A stretch of 64,000 nt of DNA from Halicephalobus mephisto. Its lineage: Eukaryota; Nematoda; Chromadorea; Rhabditida; Panagrolaimidae. The notes under the pieces are model-generated. The model was not told the DNA's origin. It saw only the letters and a program-made list of their open reading frames with translations, and made no database searches. Positions 36,071 to 48,089 of this stretch are shown here, in pieces. A program made the position numbers and the translations under genes. The stretch's first letter is position 1, and the number at the start of each line of letters is the position of its first letter. Location: contig SWDT01000107.1 in assembly GCA_009193035.1 (NCBI GenBank), positions 1 to 64,000 of the forward strand. Reading direction: 5' to 3'.

Positions 36071-39000
36071 TTATCCATAGAAAGTGTCAAAAATAGCCCT
36101 CATCCAGATCCCAACTGCGATGGCTCCAGGATCCGGTTTATTCTGGTGATCAGAAGACGTGTAACTTGCTCTTCCGGATTTCGCCTCCATCGTCGCCGTC
36201 GCTTCTGCAGTGTCTTCTGCTGCTTTCACTGCCTTCTGCCAGTCCTCTTTTGTATTCCAGGATTCAGAAGCCTTGATAGCCGCATCTAGAGGATCAACCA
36301 TCGTCCTGTGACCTGGCTGAGCATGACCGTACTTCATAACAGCCTCGAGGCCTTGCTTCAGAGCTGCATGTAGAGATTCTCCATGAGCTTCATGTTCGAA
36401 ATTCGGACTTCCAGCAGTTAACAACATTGCATAAATCTAGAAAAACAATTACCGTACTATCGTAAAAGTTAAGAATTTTTACAAAATCATCTTAAAGAAA
36501 TTTTGTAGGAAACTTTAAAAACCTCCAGAATCCTCAATTTCAGATGGTTTCAAAAAATCCTCATTGAATTCTGGAAGATTCTAGGAGTTCTCATTAGATT
36601 CTAAAAAGTTCCTAAAAAATTCTAAAGTGCTGAAAAAATTTCTAAGATTCTAGAAATCTAGAAATTCCCATGGAGTTTTCAAAAGTTCCGAAAATTTTCA
36701 CGAGATTCTAAAAACATAAAATTCTAAGAAATTTCTAAAATTCCTACAAAATTCTAAATTATTTCAGAAAATTCTAAAAACTCCCTATAAATTTTACAAG
36801 AATTCTAAAAATATAAAATTCTAAGAAATTTCTACAAAATTCTAGATTATTTCAGAAAATTCTAAAAACTCCCTATAAATTTTACAAGAATTCTAAAAAC
36901 ATAAAATTCTAAGAAATTTTTAAAATTCCTACAAAATTCTAGATTATTTTAGAAAATTCTAAAAATTTCTAAAACTCTACTAAATTTTCAAGAATTCTAA
37001 AAATTTTTACAAATTTCTATTTTAAAACTTAAAAAATATAACTTACAGCTCCAGTTGTTCCTCCGACAGACTTTTCAAAAATACGGGCCAATTGCAAAAG
37101 TGCAGTTTGAGGATGTCTGAAATCAATTTTCCCTTCACCAATGTAGTTCAAAATTCCCTCAGCAGCCGTTTTCCAAGTAGTTCCACAATCTCCATCTCCA
37201 CATCCATCAAGTTCATTTAAATCTTGTTCTTTGGATTTCAGAGCAAAAGCGGCAGATTTCACCGCACTTCGAATTTTCGATGCTGTTTCGGAAGATACCG
37301 AAGCGCCCTGAGGCGGTACTGATGGTTCATCCGATTGAGGCACAGGAAGAGAGAAAGTAGAAAGAGATTGAGTGATTTTAGGATTTAAGACAGTCAAACG
37401 TCTGGAGATGGACGAAGAATAATCTAAAAATAACATTATCGTAAAAAAATTAAAATTAACATCGTTGCGAAATCGTCTCCAGGAAAATTTGTAATTTTAA
37501 AACCAAAGTAGTTTGTGATTTTGATTTTCCGTGACGATTTCGTAATCAATAATCATATATAAATTAAAAATAACTTTTTCTACAAAATTGTCTCAGAGGG
37601 AACTTCCAGAAGTTTTTAAACCAAAGTACTTTGTGCAACGAATTTGATTTTAGACGATGATTTCGTAATCAATCACATATATATAAATTAGAAAAATTAA
37701 AATCTTTGAGAACCTCGACATGGATTTTTGGGATTTTAGGAACATTTAGGATTTACGCGAGAAAATCAATTTTGACTAATATATAAATTAAAAATAACTT
37801 TTTCTACGAAATTGTCTCAGAGGGAACTTCCAGAAGTTTTTAAACCAAAGTACTTTGTGCAACAAATCTCTACATAATGGCGATTTCGTAATTACTGCTT
37901 CCAAACTACACCTTGCTTAAATATATCTGGAAACTTCTGGATTAGTGTAAATGAGCTGTAAAACTTTCCATCCACCTTTGGAAATGAATAATTATATATG
38001 AAAGTACTTATAAATAGTCCGAAAATCACAACACCAAGGTACCTCGTCGAAGTCTCTCTTTTTAAAAAAATTTTTAAAAACCTACCAAAAGCACTTTCCC
38101 ATTCGTCTTTTAGGATTTTGAGGATACTGATGCTGAATCCATGTCCGTCGATGGAGGTCATCCCTGTTCCAACGACGAATCTGACGACATTGTGAAATCC
38201 ATTAACAGCTAGCCATTGGAGGACTTCTCCGGAAAGAATATTCATCTCGATTTGACTCGTCGAACCTAGGTTATTAAGAAACACAATAATTCTATCCCAT
38301 TTGTTGAGGTTCAATCTTTTCGATCCTGTCAACTTCTGGAGAATCTCATCGACCACTTCCTCAGCCGACTTGATAGAAGATCTCTTACATCCAGGTTCTC
38401 CATGAATCCCAAGCCCGAGTTCCATTTCAGATTCCTTTAGAACAAACATTCTAGGTTTTCCCGGGATAGCACAGGATTCCAAAGAAACTCCAAACGTGCC
38501 TAAAAATTTAATTCATATATAGAAAGGTTTTAAAAGCATACCTAAGTTACATTCATATATTAAAAAAGCTTAAAAAGCATACCTAAGTTATATTTATATA
38601 TTAAAAAAGCTTAAAAAGCATACCTAAGTTATATTTATATATTAAAAAAGCTTAAAAAGCATACCTAAGTTACATTCATATATAAGAAAGTTAAAAAAGA
38701 ATATTTAAAAATTTAATTCATATATAAAAAACCTAAAAAATGTGCCTAAAAGTTATATTTATAAAAAAATTTAAAAATGTACTTAAAAATTATATTTATA
38801 TATAAGTTTTAAAATCTCACCTGTATTTTTTACAATTTCCCTACTGACATCGATTAATTCTTCAAATGGAGTTGATTTTACTTCGGAAAGATATCCAGCA
38901 ACTTGGAACAACAATAACGCCCCAGCCAGACCTCTCCCACCCACGGTGATCCCGGCTTTGTCTTCTAAAGCAACATCGTCGTCGATGTAGACCAAATCGA

Positions 39001-40338
39001 CGTTGTTTTTCTTCGTTTCTGCTTTGAATCTCTCAACAGCCATCCCGAAGTTGAGTCTGTCTCCGGTGTAATTGATGACGTATACAATAGAACCAGCTGG
39101 GGAGTAGATCTCCTGGAGAGCATGGTAGACGGCTTCTGAAGACGGAGAAGCAAAAACGTCGCCAGAAACAGCGCCAGAAAGACCATTAAATCCAACAAAT
39201 CCTAAAACAAATAGTTACTTAACATTTATATTCCGATTTCAACACTTTTAAAAATCAAAAAATAAAATTAAAACAATTTTGTATTTTTATAAAAAGTCCA
39301 AAAATAACATTTTAGATATCTTGAAACCTGAACAAAAACTAGCCAGAATGAGGTAATCAATGTCCTAGATTATGAATTTGAAGCCAGAATCTCGGGTTAT
39401 CAAAGTTGATCCTCGATTTTAACTTCAAAAGCGGATCATAAATATCAAGGACAAAAAGCGTCGCAACACGAAATATCTCATATATACATAATATCTAAGA
39501 TGTAAAATATCTCATATATAAAATATTTAAGATATAAAGTACCCCATATATAGAACACTTAATATATATAATATTTAAGATATAAAGTACTTCATATATA
39601 TAATATTCCATATATGAAGTATTTAATGGAGAAAGTATTACATAGATATGATATTTCATATATAAAGGACTACATAGATAAAGTACTTTATATATAAGAC
39701 ATCTCACATATAAAGTAGCTCATATATAAAACACTTAGTATATATATAATACTTCATATATAAGGTGTTTCATATATACAATATTAATATATAAAGTAGT
39801 TCATATATAAAACACTTAGTATACATATAATACTTCATATATAGTGTTTCATATATATAATATTGAAATATAAAGTAGTTCATATATACAATATTAATAT
39901 ATAAAGTAGTTCATATATAAAACACACAGTATATGTAATACTTCATATATAAGGTGTTTCATATATATAATATTGAAATATAAAGTAGTTCATTTATAAA
40001 ACACTTAGTATATGTAATACTTCATATATGAAGTACTTAGTATATATAATATATAATATTTAGTGTGAAATATTTAATAAAATCAAACCTGCAGCAAAGG
40101 GTTCGTGACCCGAACCCCCTCCGGAAATAAAAGTAACGATATTTTTTTCCTTTACATCGTCGAGGTCGGAACGGATAACTACTCGGAAATTCTTCTAGAA
40201 AATAAATTTTAAAATATTAGTTTTGGAAAAATAACAGACTTGTGAGAATTGGATTCCGGGATCGGACATGACTAATCCTTTTAAGCTGTCCGGAACAGAG
40301 CTCTCTGGGAAGTTGACGAACTTTTTGACAACAGACAT
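36071..40338 (-). CDS. Dihydroxyacetone kinase (DhaK-DhaL fusion)
   Basis: Six exons (40338-40240, 40194-40089, 39201-38821, 38499-38086, 37423-37047, 36436-36071) join in phase to 580 residues, the expected size of the animal ATP-dependent enzyme. The DhaK part has the substrate loop SGGGSGHEPFAAG, a GFVGFNGLSGAVSGDVF strand, and LGLGIHGEPG, where His binds the substrate covalently. The DhaL part has the ATP/Mg motif DGCGDGDCGTTW and then SVGGTTGA. It phosphorylates dihydroxyacetone (and glyceraldehyde) for entry to glycolysis; some homologues also act as FMN cyclases. Four of its five introns are long and filled with tandem repeats (separate entries). Confidence 0.95.
36590..37020. repeat. 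Intronic ~110-bp AT-rich tandem repeat in the dihydroxyacetone kinase gene
   Basis: The phrases acataaaattctaagaaattt and agaaaattctaaaaactccctataaattttacaag recur at about 36713, 36806 and 36899, within the last intron (36437-37046). About three copies. Confidence 0.65.
37550..37870. repeat. Intronic direct repeat of ~80 bp
   Basis: A block beginning taaattaaaaataactttttctac and running through tctcagagggaacttccagaag occurs at about 37560-37640 and again at 37785-37865, nearly identical, within one intron of the dihydroxyacetone kinase gene. Confidence 0.8.
38520..38800. repeat. Intronic ~38-bp minisatellite
   Basis: Four to five tandem copies of a unit containing aagcatacctaagttac and attcatatattaaaaaagct fill most of the intron 38500-38820. 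Confidence 0.85.
39475..40080. repeat. Intronic palindromic TATA-rich repeat
   Basis: Dozens of near-identical words (catatataaa, tatataatac, aagtagttcatatata) alternate with short spacers such as cacttagta across about 600 bases of the 887-base intron 39202-40088. The unit catatatAAAGTAcTTtatatatg is itself an inverted repeat, so the region could form many small hairpins or cruciforms. Confidence 0.8.
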
Positions 40339-40605
40339 CTGGAATTATATAATTATAAAAATTACTTTTTAATTTTTAACGAAATAATCTCAACACGAAT
40401 TTTTTTAATTTTTGGTTTCATATATCACTTCAAAAATCACAACTTATAAAAAATTAAAAATATTATTACGAAACAATTTCGACACGAATTTTCATAATTT
40501 TAAATTTCAAATTTTGGATATTTGTTATGATTTTGATGGATGCTGAAAGATTTTAGGTAATTACGAAATCCTGAAAGTTTATAGAAAATCTCCAAATTTT
40601 TCATC

Positions 40606-41013
40606 ACAAAAAAGCGTAATTTTTGGCTCAGTAACAACTGCGAAATGCAACACAATCGTCACATATTTTATAAAACTTAATTTTTGTTACAAAAATTATA
40701 ACTTAATAGTGATGAGTTACAGTTGTTACTAGGTAAAAACTTATGTTTTTTTGTGTAGAGATTTTGGATAGTGTCTATTTCGAAATTAAATCAGGGCTTT
40801 CTAGTCACTATCCGAAATTTATTGGAGCTGTCGAAATCACTATCCAAAAACAACTCCAATACACAAAAAAGCACAACTTTTGACCCATAACAACTGCGAA
40901 ATGCAACACAATCGTCACATATTTTATAAAACTTGACTTTTATGACGAAAATTATAACTTAATAGTGATGGATTACAGTTAATACTAGATAAAAAGTTAC
41001 TTTTTTTTGTATG
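40606..41013. mobile_element. Two MITE-like hairpin elements in direct orientation
   Basis: Copies at about 40606-40758 and 40861-41013 share cgaaatgcaacacaatcgtcac and attataacttaatagtgatg. Each begins cacaaaaaagc and ends in a matching inverted tail (ttttttttgt), with cagtaacaactg opposed to cagttgttact in the first copy. A related element lies at 49485-49641. The 100-base segment between them contains cactatcc words resembling 5S upstream flank, perhaps by chance. Confidence 0.65.
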
Positions 41014-41523
41014 ATAGGGTTCTGGAATATTCAGTAAAAAAATTTTCAAAAATCTCAGAACTTTGCATTTTTAAAAATTTAAATTACTTTGAAATTTTCT
41101 AAAAAATTAAATACGAAATTTCCGAGTTTTCAGAATCTTATATCAGATTCTAGAAGCTTTTACGAAATCCTCAATGGCTTCAGAATCTTCTATTAAATTT
41201 GAAAATATTCGATAAGATTCTGAAAACTTCCAAAGAATCTTAAAAAATTCAAAAATTTTCAAAAATTCCGAAATTTTTCGAATTTACAAAATTCTAAAAA
41301 AAATAAAAATCTAAAAAAAATAAAAATCTTTAAAAAAGTAAAATTTCATAAAATTCTAAAAAATTTAGCGTTTTTAAATTTTTTTTAAATGTAAATAATT
41401 TTTAAAAAGTAAGAAAAAATTATTTCACACTTTTTACTGAAAAAAAACATAAAAATATTTTTTTTATTTTCACAATGGTGCTACTTATGGAAACACGGGG
41501 AGCACGTAAACAAAACTGTCCAA

Positions 41524-41841
41524 TTGATCAATGTCGAGGTTTATAAAGAGATCGACATAAAAATCAAAGTCGAAATAAAAATAAAACTCGCACTTTGCTC
41601 GCAGGATTCAGGCAGACTGATGAGTATTTATGAAAATTACGAAATAAAAATAAAACTCGCAGCTTGCACACAGCATTCAGGCAGACTGATGAGTATTTAT
41701 GAAAATTATGAAATAAAATCCGCACTTTGCTCGCAGCATTCGGGCAAGCTGATAAATATTTATGGAAATTACGAAATAAAAATAAAATCCGCACTTTGGT
41801 CGCAGCATTCAGGCAAGTCGGTTTATTTAATTGTTGTGTGA
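41524..41841 (+). repeat. ~66-bp tandem repeat with an open frame
   Basis: Four copies of a unit carrying ttcaggcagactgatgag and tatttatgaaaattacgaaataaaa. The period is near a multiple of three, so the plus strand reads as a repeated peptide (SQHSGRLMSIYENYEIKIK). The open frame is most simply a by-product of the repeat, since it has no splice context or downstream homology. Confidence 0.75.
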
Positions 41842-42039
41842 AAATTCAATTCGATTTTGATGTTGACCTTTTTATAGACTTCAGCATAGGTTGAATCACG
41901 CAAAAATAAGACTGAAAAACAACGACCAGAGCGAGACGACACAAGTGGTCTCGAATTGATAGTGATTATGACGTCGAAGATTAACGCAGATCCAAGTCAC
42001 ACTAAATCAAGGTTCAGTGCGGAATAACAATTCCTGCCT

Positions 42040-42500
42040 TAGGGCATCTACTTTTTTCAAATTACTTCAGTTTTGGAATTTTCAAAATTAGTTTTCTCAG
42101 TTACTTGATTGACATTTTGGATTAATTTAATTACAAAAAACTGGTCTAAAAAGTAAAAAAAAGTAAAAAATGAATAATATGACAATTGTCTTTAACAAAA
42201 TTTTTTCCCTCAGGACATTTACTTTTTTCGAATTATTTTGATTTTAAAATTTTCGAAATTATTTTTATTATTTATTTGATGAAATTTTAGGTCATTTCAG
42301 AACCCAAAAATACTAGTCTAAAAAGTAAAAAATGAATAATATGACAATTGTCCTTAACAATATTTTTTTCCTCAGGGCATTTACTTTTTTCGAATTACAT
42401 TGATTTTAAAATTTTCAAAATTATTTTTATTATTTATTTAATAGTATTCTAGGTCATTTTAGAACCCAAAAGTACTGGTCTAAAAAAATTAAAAAATATA
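42040..42500. repeat. ~155-bp tandem repeat, three copies
   Basis: The phrase ctcaggacatttacttttttcgaa with tggtctaaaaagtaaaaa and gaataatatgacaattgtc recurs at about 42040, 42212 and 42373. No coding sequence. 41842-42039 and 42501-42883 hold no gene that could be supported, though 42650-42880 is less AT-rich and is probably the promoter of the next gene. Confidence 0.75.
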
Positions 42501-42883
42501 CTGTAAAATATTAAATTAAAAAAAAATATTTTTTTCAGATTGTGTTGATTTCGAAATTCTTTTTTAAAATAAATTACATTAGTTTTTTGATGGACTTTTA
42601 GACTGATTTAAGTATTAAAAAATAAAAAAGATCTTAGGAAATAAAGGGACCAAGTGCCCCAGGGGAGGAAGTACAGTACGACTGAGTCAAGTAGGTCAAA
42701 GTCCATTTTTGGAGCCATGGGAAGAGAAAAGCTGTCACTTTTTTGTCAGAACTTGATTTGGGGTACTTGACCTGGATTGTGACCTCGAAAACCCGGAGGG
42801 TCGAATTTCGAACTTGTTCCGCAAATTGGAGCGAGTTTTTGGAACATCAAGGTGAAAATCGGATCAGGCTGGATTTTACTGAA

Positions 42884-44363
42884 ATGAAGTTTTTTATTTT
42901 CTTGTTAATTATCCTTGTGGATACTGTAACCGGACAGTGGGGGGCCAGTGTGATTCCCATGGTTCCTAATTCTGGATCTATGAGATCGGGAATATTGCCT
43001 CAGGGGATCCAGCCGGTAAACAGCTTCAGACTGGACCAGATTAATGGGTTCCAGAATTTTAACCAAATGAATAGATATCCTATGAATAATTTCGGAAATT
43101 ACGGTCCTATTCAACCCCGACAAATGCCAATCACGCCAATTCAGCAGAATCCGAATACACTTATCCATCAGAATCCGAATAAACCTACCTACCAGAATCT
43201 AAATACACTTATCCATCAGAATCCGAATAAACCTACCTACCAGAATCCAAATATCCCTATCTACCAGAATCCGAATACACCTATCCATCAGAATCCGTTC
43301 TTAGGAAATTCCGGATTCCAAATGATGCCTGGACGTTTCGTCAATCATCCGAAAGCTTTTGGAAGTCCTCAATTTAATCCAACGATGGTCAGTGGATTTA
43401 GTCAGAATCCAAGAACTCAGGAGATGAGGAACACTCATTCAGAAGGCTCTCTTCCGAAGTTCTTAGAAGGTGCTGATGAAATCACCATCAAAGAAGTAAG
43501 TTCCTCAGAATTTTGATCTTGGGACAAATACTGATTTTTAAAAATATCAAAATCAAATTGAATTTTCACACAAGAATAGGATAGGTCGAAATTTTTGAAC
43601 ATTACGCGCAAGCTGCAGATTTGATTTCGATATCAACTTATTTAGTTAAATATTGCGCGCAAGCTGCAAAGTTCACTTTTTGAAATTTCGATAAATACAA
43701 ATCTAAAAACTGTCTGACCTGAATATTGCGTGCAAGCTGCAAATTTGATTTCGATTTTAGTGTCAACTTATGAATGTTGCGCGCAAGCTGCAAATTTGAT
43801 TTCAATCTTGACATCGATCTATCTATCTGAATATTGCGTGCAAGCTGCAGATTTGACTTTGAAGTTCCTATAAGTACAAATCTAAAAACTAACCGATTTC
43901 AATGCTGCGCGCAAGCTGCAGATTTGACTTTAACCTTTACGTCAACCTCTTTACAGACCTAGGTGCATGTTAAATTTCTCTAAAAGTGCTTTAAATTAAA
44001 AAAAATAAGTTTGTATAAAATTTTTAGTTCAAGAGAATCATCCGACAATCGAATGTGACTTATGAAAACAAAATCAAACAAGTGGATGAACTTGTTCAAA
44101 CTTTGGACGAGTCCAAACAGCTCCTCTACCGTCAGTTCATGAAGGAAGGAGATCAGCTTCAGGAAAAACACCGGGCAGAAATCCACAAAACAGTCTCAGC
44201 GATGTCCGACGACGCTCAGAAAATTTTCGCGAAGATATCCGCGATCCTCACGAATCCACAAATGCCGGAGGAGGAAAGATGGAGCAGAATCCTAACAATC
44301 TACGGTCAGGTCGAACCCAAGTTGAGGAACGAATTTGAAGAAAAATTTAAACCTCTTGTTTAA
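42884..44363 (+). CDS. Secreted Asn/Pro/Gln-rich protein with SXP/RAL-2 (DUF148)-like C-terminus
   Basis: Exons 42884-43495 and 44028-44363 join at phase 0 to 315 residues. The chosen ATG gives a signal peptide (MKFFIFLLIILVDTVTG); an upstream in-frame start would bury it. Residues about 85-145 consist of repeats of the type NPNTLIHQ, NPNKPTYQ and NPNIPIYQ. From about residue 190, FLEGADEITIKEFKRIIRQS and the helical part that follows (VDELVQTLDESKQLLYRQF, later YGQVEPKLRNEFEEKF) resemble the DUF148 fold of nematode SXP/RAL-2 secreted proteins. These are abundant extracellular antigens of unknown biochemical role. The intron holds a distinctive repeat (separate entry). Confidence 0.75.
43598..43940. 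repeat. Intronic GCGCGCAAGCTGCA repeat
   Basis: Six copies of a unit containing g-c/t-gcaagctgca then gatttgattt or gactttg are found at about 43602, 43656, 43726, 43777, 43834 and 43905 (period 50-70). The core TTGCGCGCAAGCTGCA holds the palindromes TTGCGCGCAA and AGCT. They stand out as GC islands in an otherwise AT-rich intron. Confidence 0.85.
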
Positions 44364-44423
44364 GAAGTACCGTAATTCTCGTGATTATGTAGTTCTGAAA
44401 TAAATTTCTCGGGCAAAAAATGA

Positions 44424-44494
44424 GGTCGCGCCCGGATTCGAACCGGGGTTATTGGATTCAGAGTCCAATGTGATAACCGCTACACTACGCAACC
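44424..44494 (-). tRNA. tRNA-Gln (CTG anticodon)
   Basis: The minus strand folds into a standard 71-base cloverleaf: acceptor GGTTGCG with CGCGACC, anticodon stem TTGGA/TCCAA with loop CTCTGAA, and T-arm CCCGG-TTCGAAT-CCGGG. The A-box and B-box (GGTTCGAATCC) are intact. A TTTTTT terminator follows within a few bases. Anticodon CUG reads CAG. It lies 60 bases after the SXP-like gene's stop, on the opposite strand. Confidence 0.95.
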
Positions 44495-45990
44495 GTGGCC
44501 GCAGGAGCGAGGGAAGAAGTAACTCCTTAATAAAAAAGATAAAAAAAAAACAAAAATGTTGATTAAAAACTTTTTTGACAAACTGGTCACTCAAGAAAAC
44601 CCCTCATTTTCTCCAGTAATTACTCTATCACGTTTTCCATCATTCACTGATTTTTAGCATTTTTTCACAAGTTTCCAAAATTAATTTTTTCGAATTTTAA
44701 TTTCCGGTTTTGGAGAGGAAATACATAGTCCATCGCATAAATTATAATTTTGCCCCGGTGGAAAACAAATCAAAGGAATGAGTCGGAAAGGGTCCAAATG
44801 GGATTACAGCGTGAACGCGGCTGATCAGCGGAAACAGAGCCAAACAAATCATTTCTCTCCGCGTGAAATCGGACTTCAATATTCCGAAAATTTCCAAACT
44901 AGAACGGTCCAAAATCTTCTAGAATCCAGTTGAAGTTTTTAGAATCTTCCAGAGACTAAGTGGAACTTTGGAAATTTAGGATACTATTTAATTTTTGGAA
45001 ATTTTAAAAATCAAAAAAATTTCAGAAACATTTTAAAAATTTTTTAATTTTATAAATATTTGAAAAATTTTTAATTTTAGAAACATTTTAAAAAGTTTTG
45101 AAATTTACAAAATTTTTGAAGCATTTTAAACTTTGCTAAAAATTTCTAAAATTTTTTAATTTTTTAATTTTCTAATTTTTTTAAAATTTCTAAAAATTCA
45201 AATTTTTTAATTTTTTTAAATTCATAAAATATTTAGTAAAAAATTGAACTTTAATTTTCGTAATTTTCTGATTTTTTTTAAATTTATAAAAATTTGCAAA
45301 AAAGCGTTTTTAATTTTCGGAATTTTAAAAATATTTTAAATTCTTAAAATTCTGAAAAATTTATTCTAAAACAATTTTGCAAAAAGTTGATTTTTAATTT
45401 TTTAATCATACGATTTTCCTACTTCACAAACAACCAGTCGAATTCCTTGTTGAACAAATTTCAATTTTTTTCAACATCGAGTCATTGAACCAGTAATCGA
45501 TTAATTTTCATTTTTATTTTAAAGTTGATTTTTATTTTCAACAGTTGTCATTTCCTAAGCGTGGGGCTTTCTTAAATTTTAAATTTAAATTTTGTAAACA
45601 ATATTGCCTTGAGGTTTCTGGTTTTTCGAGAGTTGTTTAATTTTCCGATCGATAAAATTGATTTCTTCGATTTCATTACGGGAAAATGGACTTTGACGAG
45701 AACTGGAAAGGACCTAAATGACCTTGTTATCACTTTTGGGATGACCCGGTATCGGGACTCGATTCCGAAAGTTCTCGAAATTATTATTAATAAAATTGAT
45801 TCTAAAAATGATAGAATAGTGATTGAGAATGAAGATTTTTTGGAAATAGGTACTATTCAGAGTTGTTGACGTTCATTTTTAAACTTTTATAAGAAATTTC
45901 GATGAATTATGTAGACAGTGGTGAGAAGGAATGATTTTCTATCAAGTCACTATCCAAAGTAGGGGAGTTTAGATACCCTGAGGGCATGTG
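44495..45990. other. Intergenic AT-rich DNA
   Basis: 44700-44960 is of mixed composition without an open frame. 44960-45480 is low-complexity A/T. An 86-codon open frame at 45609-45869 lacks an ATG near its start and splice context; it may be an exon relic (FDFITGKWTLTRTGKDLNDL) but is not supported further. 45945-45990 is conserved 5S upstream flank. Confidence 0.4.
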
Positions 45991-46108
45991 GGTAGCGGTC
46001 AAACCATTGTGAACACACGCCATCCCGTTCGATATGGCCAGTTAAACACGATAGGGCTGGGTTAGTACTTGGATCGGAGACGTCCTCGGAATCCCCAGTG
46101 CTGCTACC
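45991..46108 (+). rRNA. 5S rRNA gene, single copy
   Basis: A complete 118-base 5S gene with the usual core and terminal stem, followed by TTTTTT. One notable substitution is gatatggcc where other copies have gatctggcc. About 45 bases of upstream flank (cactatccaaagtaggggagttt, then accctgagggca) match other copies, but the downstream spacer does not, so only one unit was inserted here. Confidence 0.9.
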
Positions 46109-46502
46109 TTTTTTCCACGATAATTTTTATCCTCAATTTTTTTTTCATTCTTTTCTAATGGTCTTTGATTAAACCAATTGTTTTTCCTCATTTTTCCTTG
46201 AAAACACGTTGGATGTTTTGAAACCTCGAACGATGCATGGTATCCCGTGCATTAATTATTTCGAAAATAGATTCCCTCAAACTGTTATCTCGCCAGGACT
46301 TATCTTGGTATATCGGCTCGATCACACCCACCTGTAATGCAGACCCCTCTCTCAGACAGTTCCCCTCCGTAATTCCGGGTGGCTGACTCAGTCACTTAAC
46401 TATTTTTGTCTTATTTACTATACTTTTCAAATTAGCTTCTAGGACCACTTGAAACTCCTTGACGTCAAGAAGATCATCTAGTTCAGCAGATCTCTCTCCT
46501 GG

Positions 46503-47376
46503 ATGGACTTTTTCGGCCAAGTACGAGAGGGCCTGGCGAAGGCAGTCCATGCGGTTTCGGACAGTCATGTTTTTCACGACTTTCCGGAATGCTCTATTTT
46601 GACCTCCACAGATAAACTTTCAATCAAATTAAAAGATCCACAACTTCACAACGTTCTGAAGACCCTGAGGCCAGACACCTCTTTTCAGGCCATCGGATTT
46701 CTTGTCAGAAATGAATCAAACAAAAAACAGACAATGATGAATGCAGAATTGGTTTCTGGAAACGGTATTCTTTTGAAGAACAACTCTGGGAAACCGGTCA
46801 TGGTCGTCAGACCCCCTAACAATGACCCCACGAGCTTCGGGAAACTTATGCATCCGGCTCCGGCGACGTTATTCAAAATAATGAGGGAGTTGACTCCCAT
46901 TGGAGAAAACTACACTGTCGTTAAAAGTGTTTCCAAAGAACCTGTGATGAAAGTTGAGAAAGTCCTGGCTTCACTGTACCCCATTGGCAAGGCCATCGGG
47001 GTTCTCGGGGCGGACTGCGTATACTGGTTCAAGAGAATGGACGGAACTGTCTTGGGTTATGTCCGGCCGAAAATCGTACTGAACAATAACACATTAATTG
47101 TCAAATTTACGTAAGTTTATTTTTTTAAAAACAAATTTAAGCAATTTTTCAAAGTTAACGATTTTCATTGAAATTTTTAATTTTTAAACAATAAAATTAT
47201 TGAAAAAATTATTTGCGAAAATTAAATTATTAAACAATATTTTTTCCAGATCCACAAACACAGATCCTCAAGCTCGTGCGGTGATCCTCGGATGTGCTTT
47301 GATCTTCATGATTTCCATAGTTTATCCCCAGCTGAGATCCATGTTGGAAGAGTCGATGAAAAAAGAACCTTATTGA
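46503..47376 (+). CDS. Scramblase/tubby-C-like protein
   Basis: Exons 46503-47110 and 47250-47376 join in phase to 244 residues. The body has a repetitive beta layout (GFLVRNESNKKQ, NAELVSGNGILLKNNSGKPV, VMVVRPP). A Cys-rich strand before the end (ADCVYWFKRMDGTVLGYVRPK) is followed by LIVKFTSTNTDPQARAVILG and a C-terminal hydrophobic helix (AVILGCALIFMISIVYPQ). Phospholipid scramblases and other tubby-C-like proteins end in a similar beta-barrel-buried helix. The assignment is from pattern memory and not certain. An upstream region at 46385-46502 reads convincingly neither as coding nor as a promoter. Confidence 0.6.
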
Positions 47377-48089
47377 ATTTCAAATAATTCCGAAAAATCG
47401 ATTTCACGGGTTTCAGATGTCCTACTAGTATACTGTAAAAATTCTCACTTCATTAATTTCGTCTACAATAATTCCTAATTTTAGATAACTAAATAGACAA
47501 AAATAAATTTAAAAATCGATCCAATTGAGATCATGAATTTTAAAAACTTTCAATTGGATTTTTTTAAAATTTTTAATTGATTTTCGTCGATTAAAATTCT
47601 TGCCAATAGAATAATTTACTTTTTATGTAATGATTATTTTGTTTATAAATTTTTTACTTTTATATCTTCCCCAAGTTGAAAGACGATCCATCAGACCGAA
47701 CTTTATCACGAGGACTTTTGACGCAAGAATCTCCATTCAAGTTTGACAGCCGCTTCAATCAACTCTATCCTCAATCGATTTCCTTGACAAACATCTGTTT
47801 GCATTCCCGAGAACGAAAGGGCAAAAGAAAATTAGTCGTATTCAGTTGGGTATCTCTTGAGTTTGAATTTTTGACTTTTGAACCATTTCGAAATTATACT
47901 TGACAAAAAAAAATAAAAAATTTATATTTTAACGAATTAAAATGACTAATTAGATGTATTATTTTTTTTCTGATTTTTTATTTTGACAGTTTAATTGACG
48001 TAAAAACAAAAACGATCAATCAGCTGGTGATAACAATGTAGAACTTTTTCAGAATAAACTTTGGGCCCACTTCTGTTGCCAACTTGGAA
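47377..48089. other. Intergenic DNA
   Basis: A 75-codon plus-strand frame at 47676-47903 has no ATG context or homology and is not called. TTTTTCAG at 48045-48052 is a likely trans-splice acceptor for the following peptide gene. Confidence 0.4.

Noticed and set aside
40606..41020. CRISPR-like direct repeats
   Set aside because: Repeats are few, degenerate, internally palindromic and lack uniform spacers; the genome is eukaryotic.
42905..43168. Minus-strand open frame
   Set aside because: It is the antisense of the Asn/Pro-rich exon of the SXP-like gene and has no signal or domain of its own.
44385..44594. Open frame across the tRNA-Gln gene
   Set aside because: It overlaps a well-formed tRNA and has no protein-like features.
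45609..45869. 86-codon open frame before the single 5S gene
   Set aside because: No start codon near its beginning, no splice acceptor or donor that joins it to anything, and no recognisable family.
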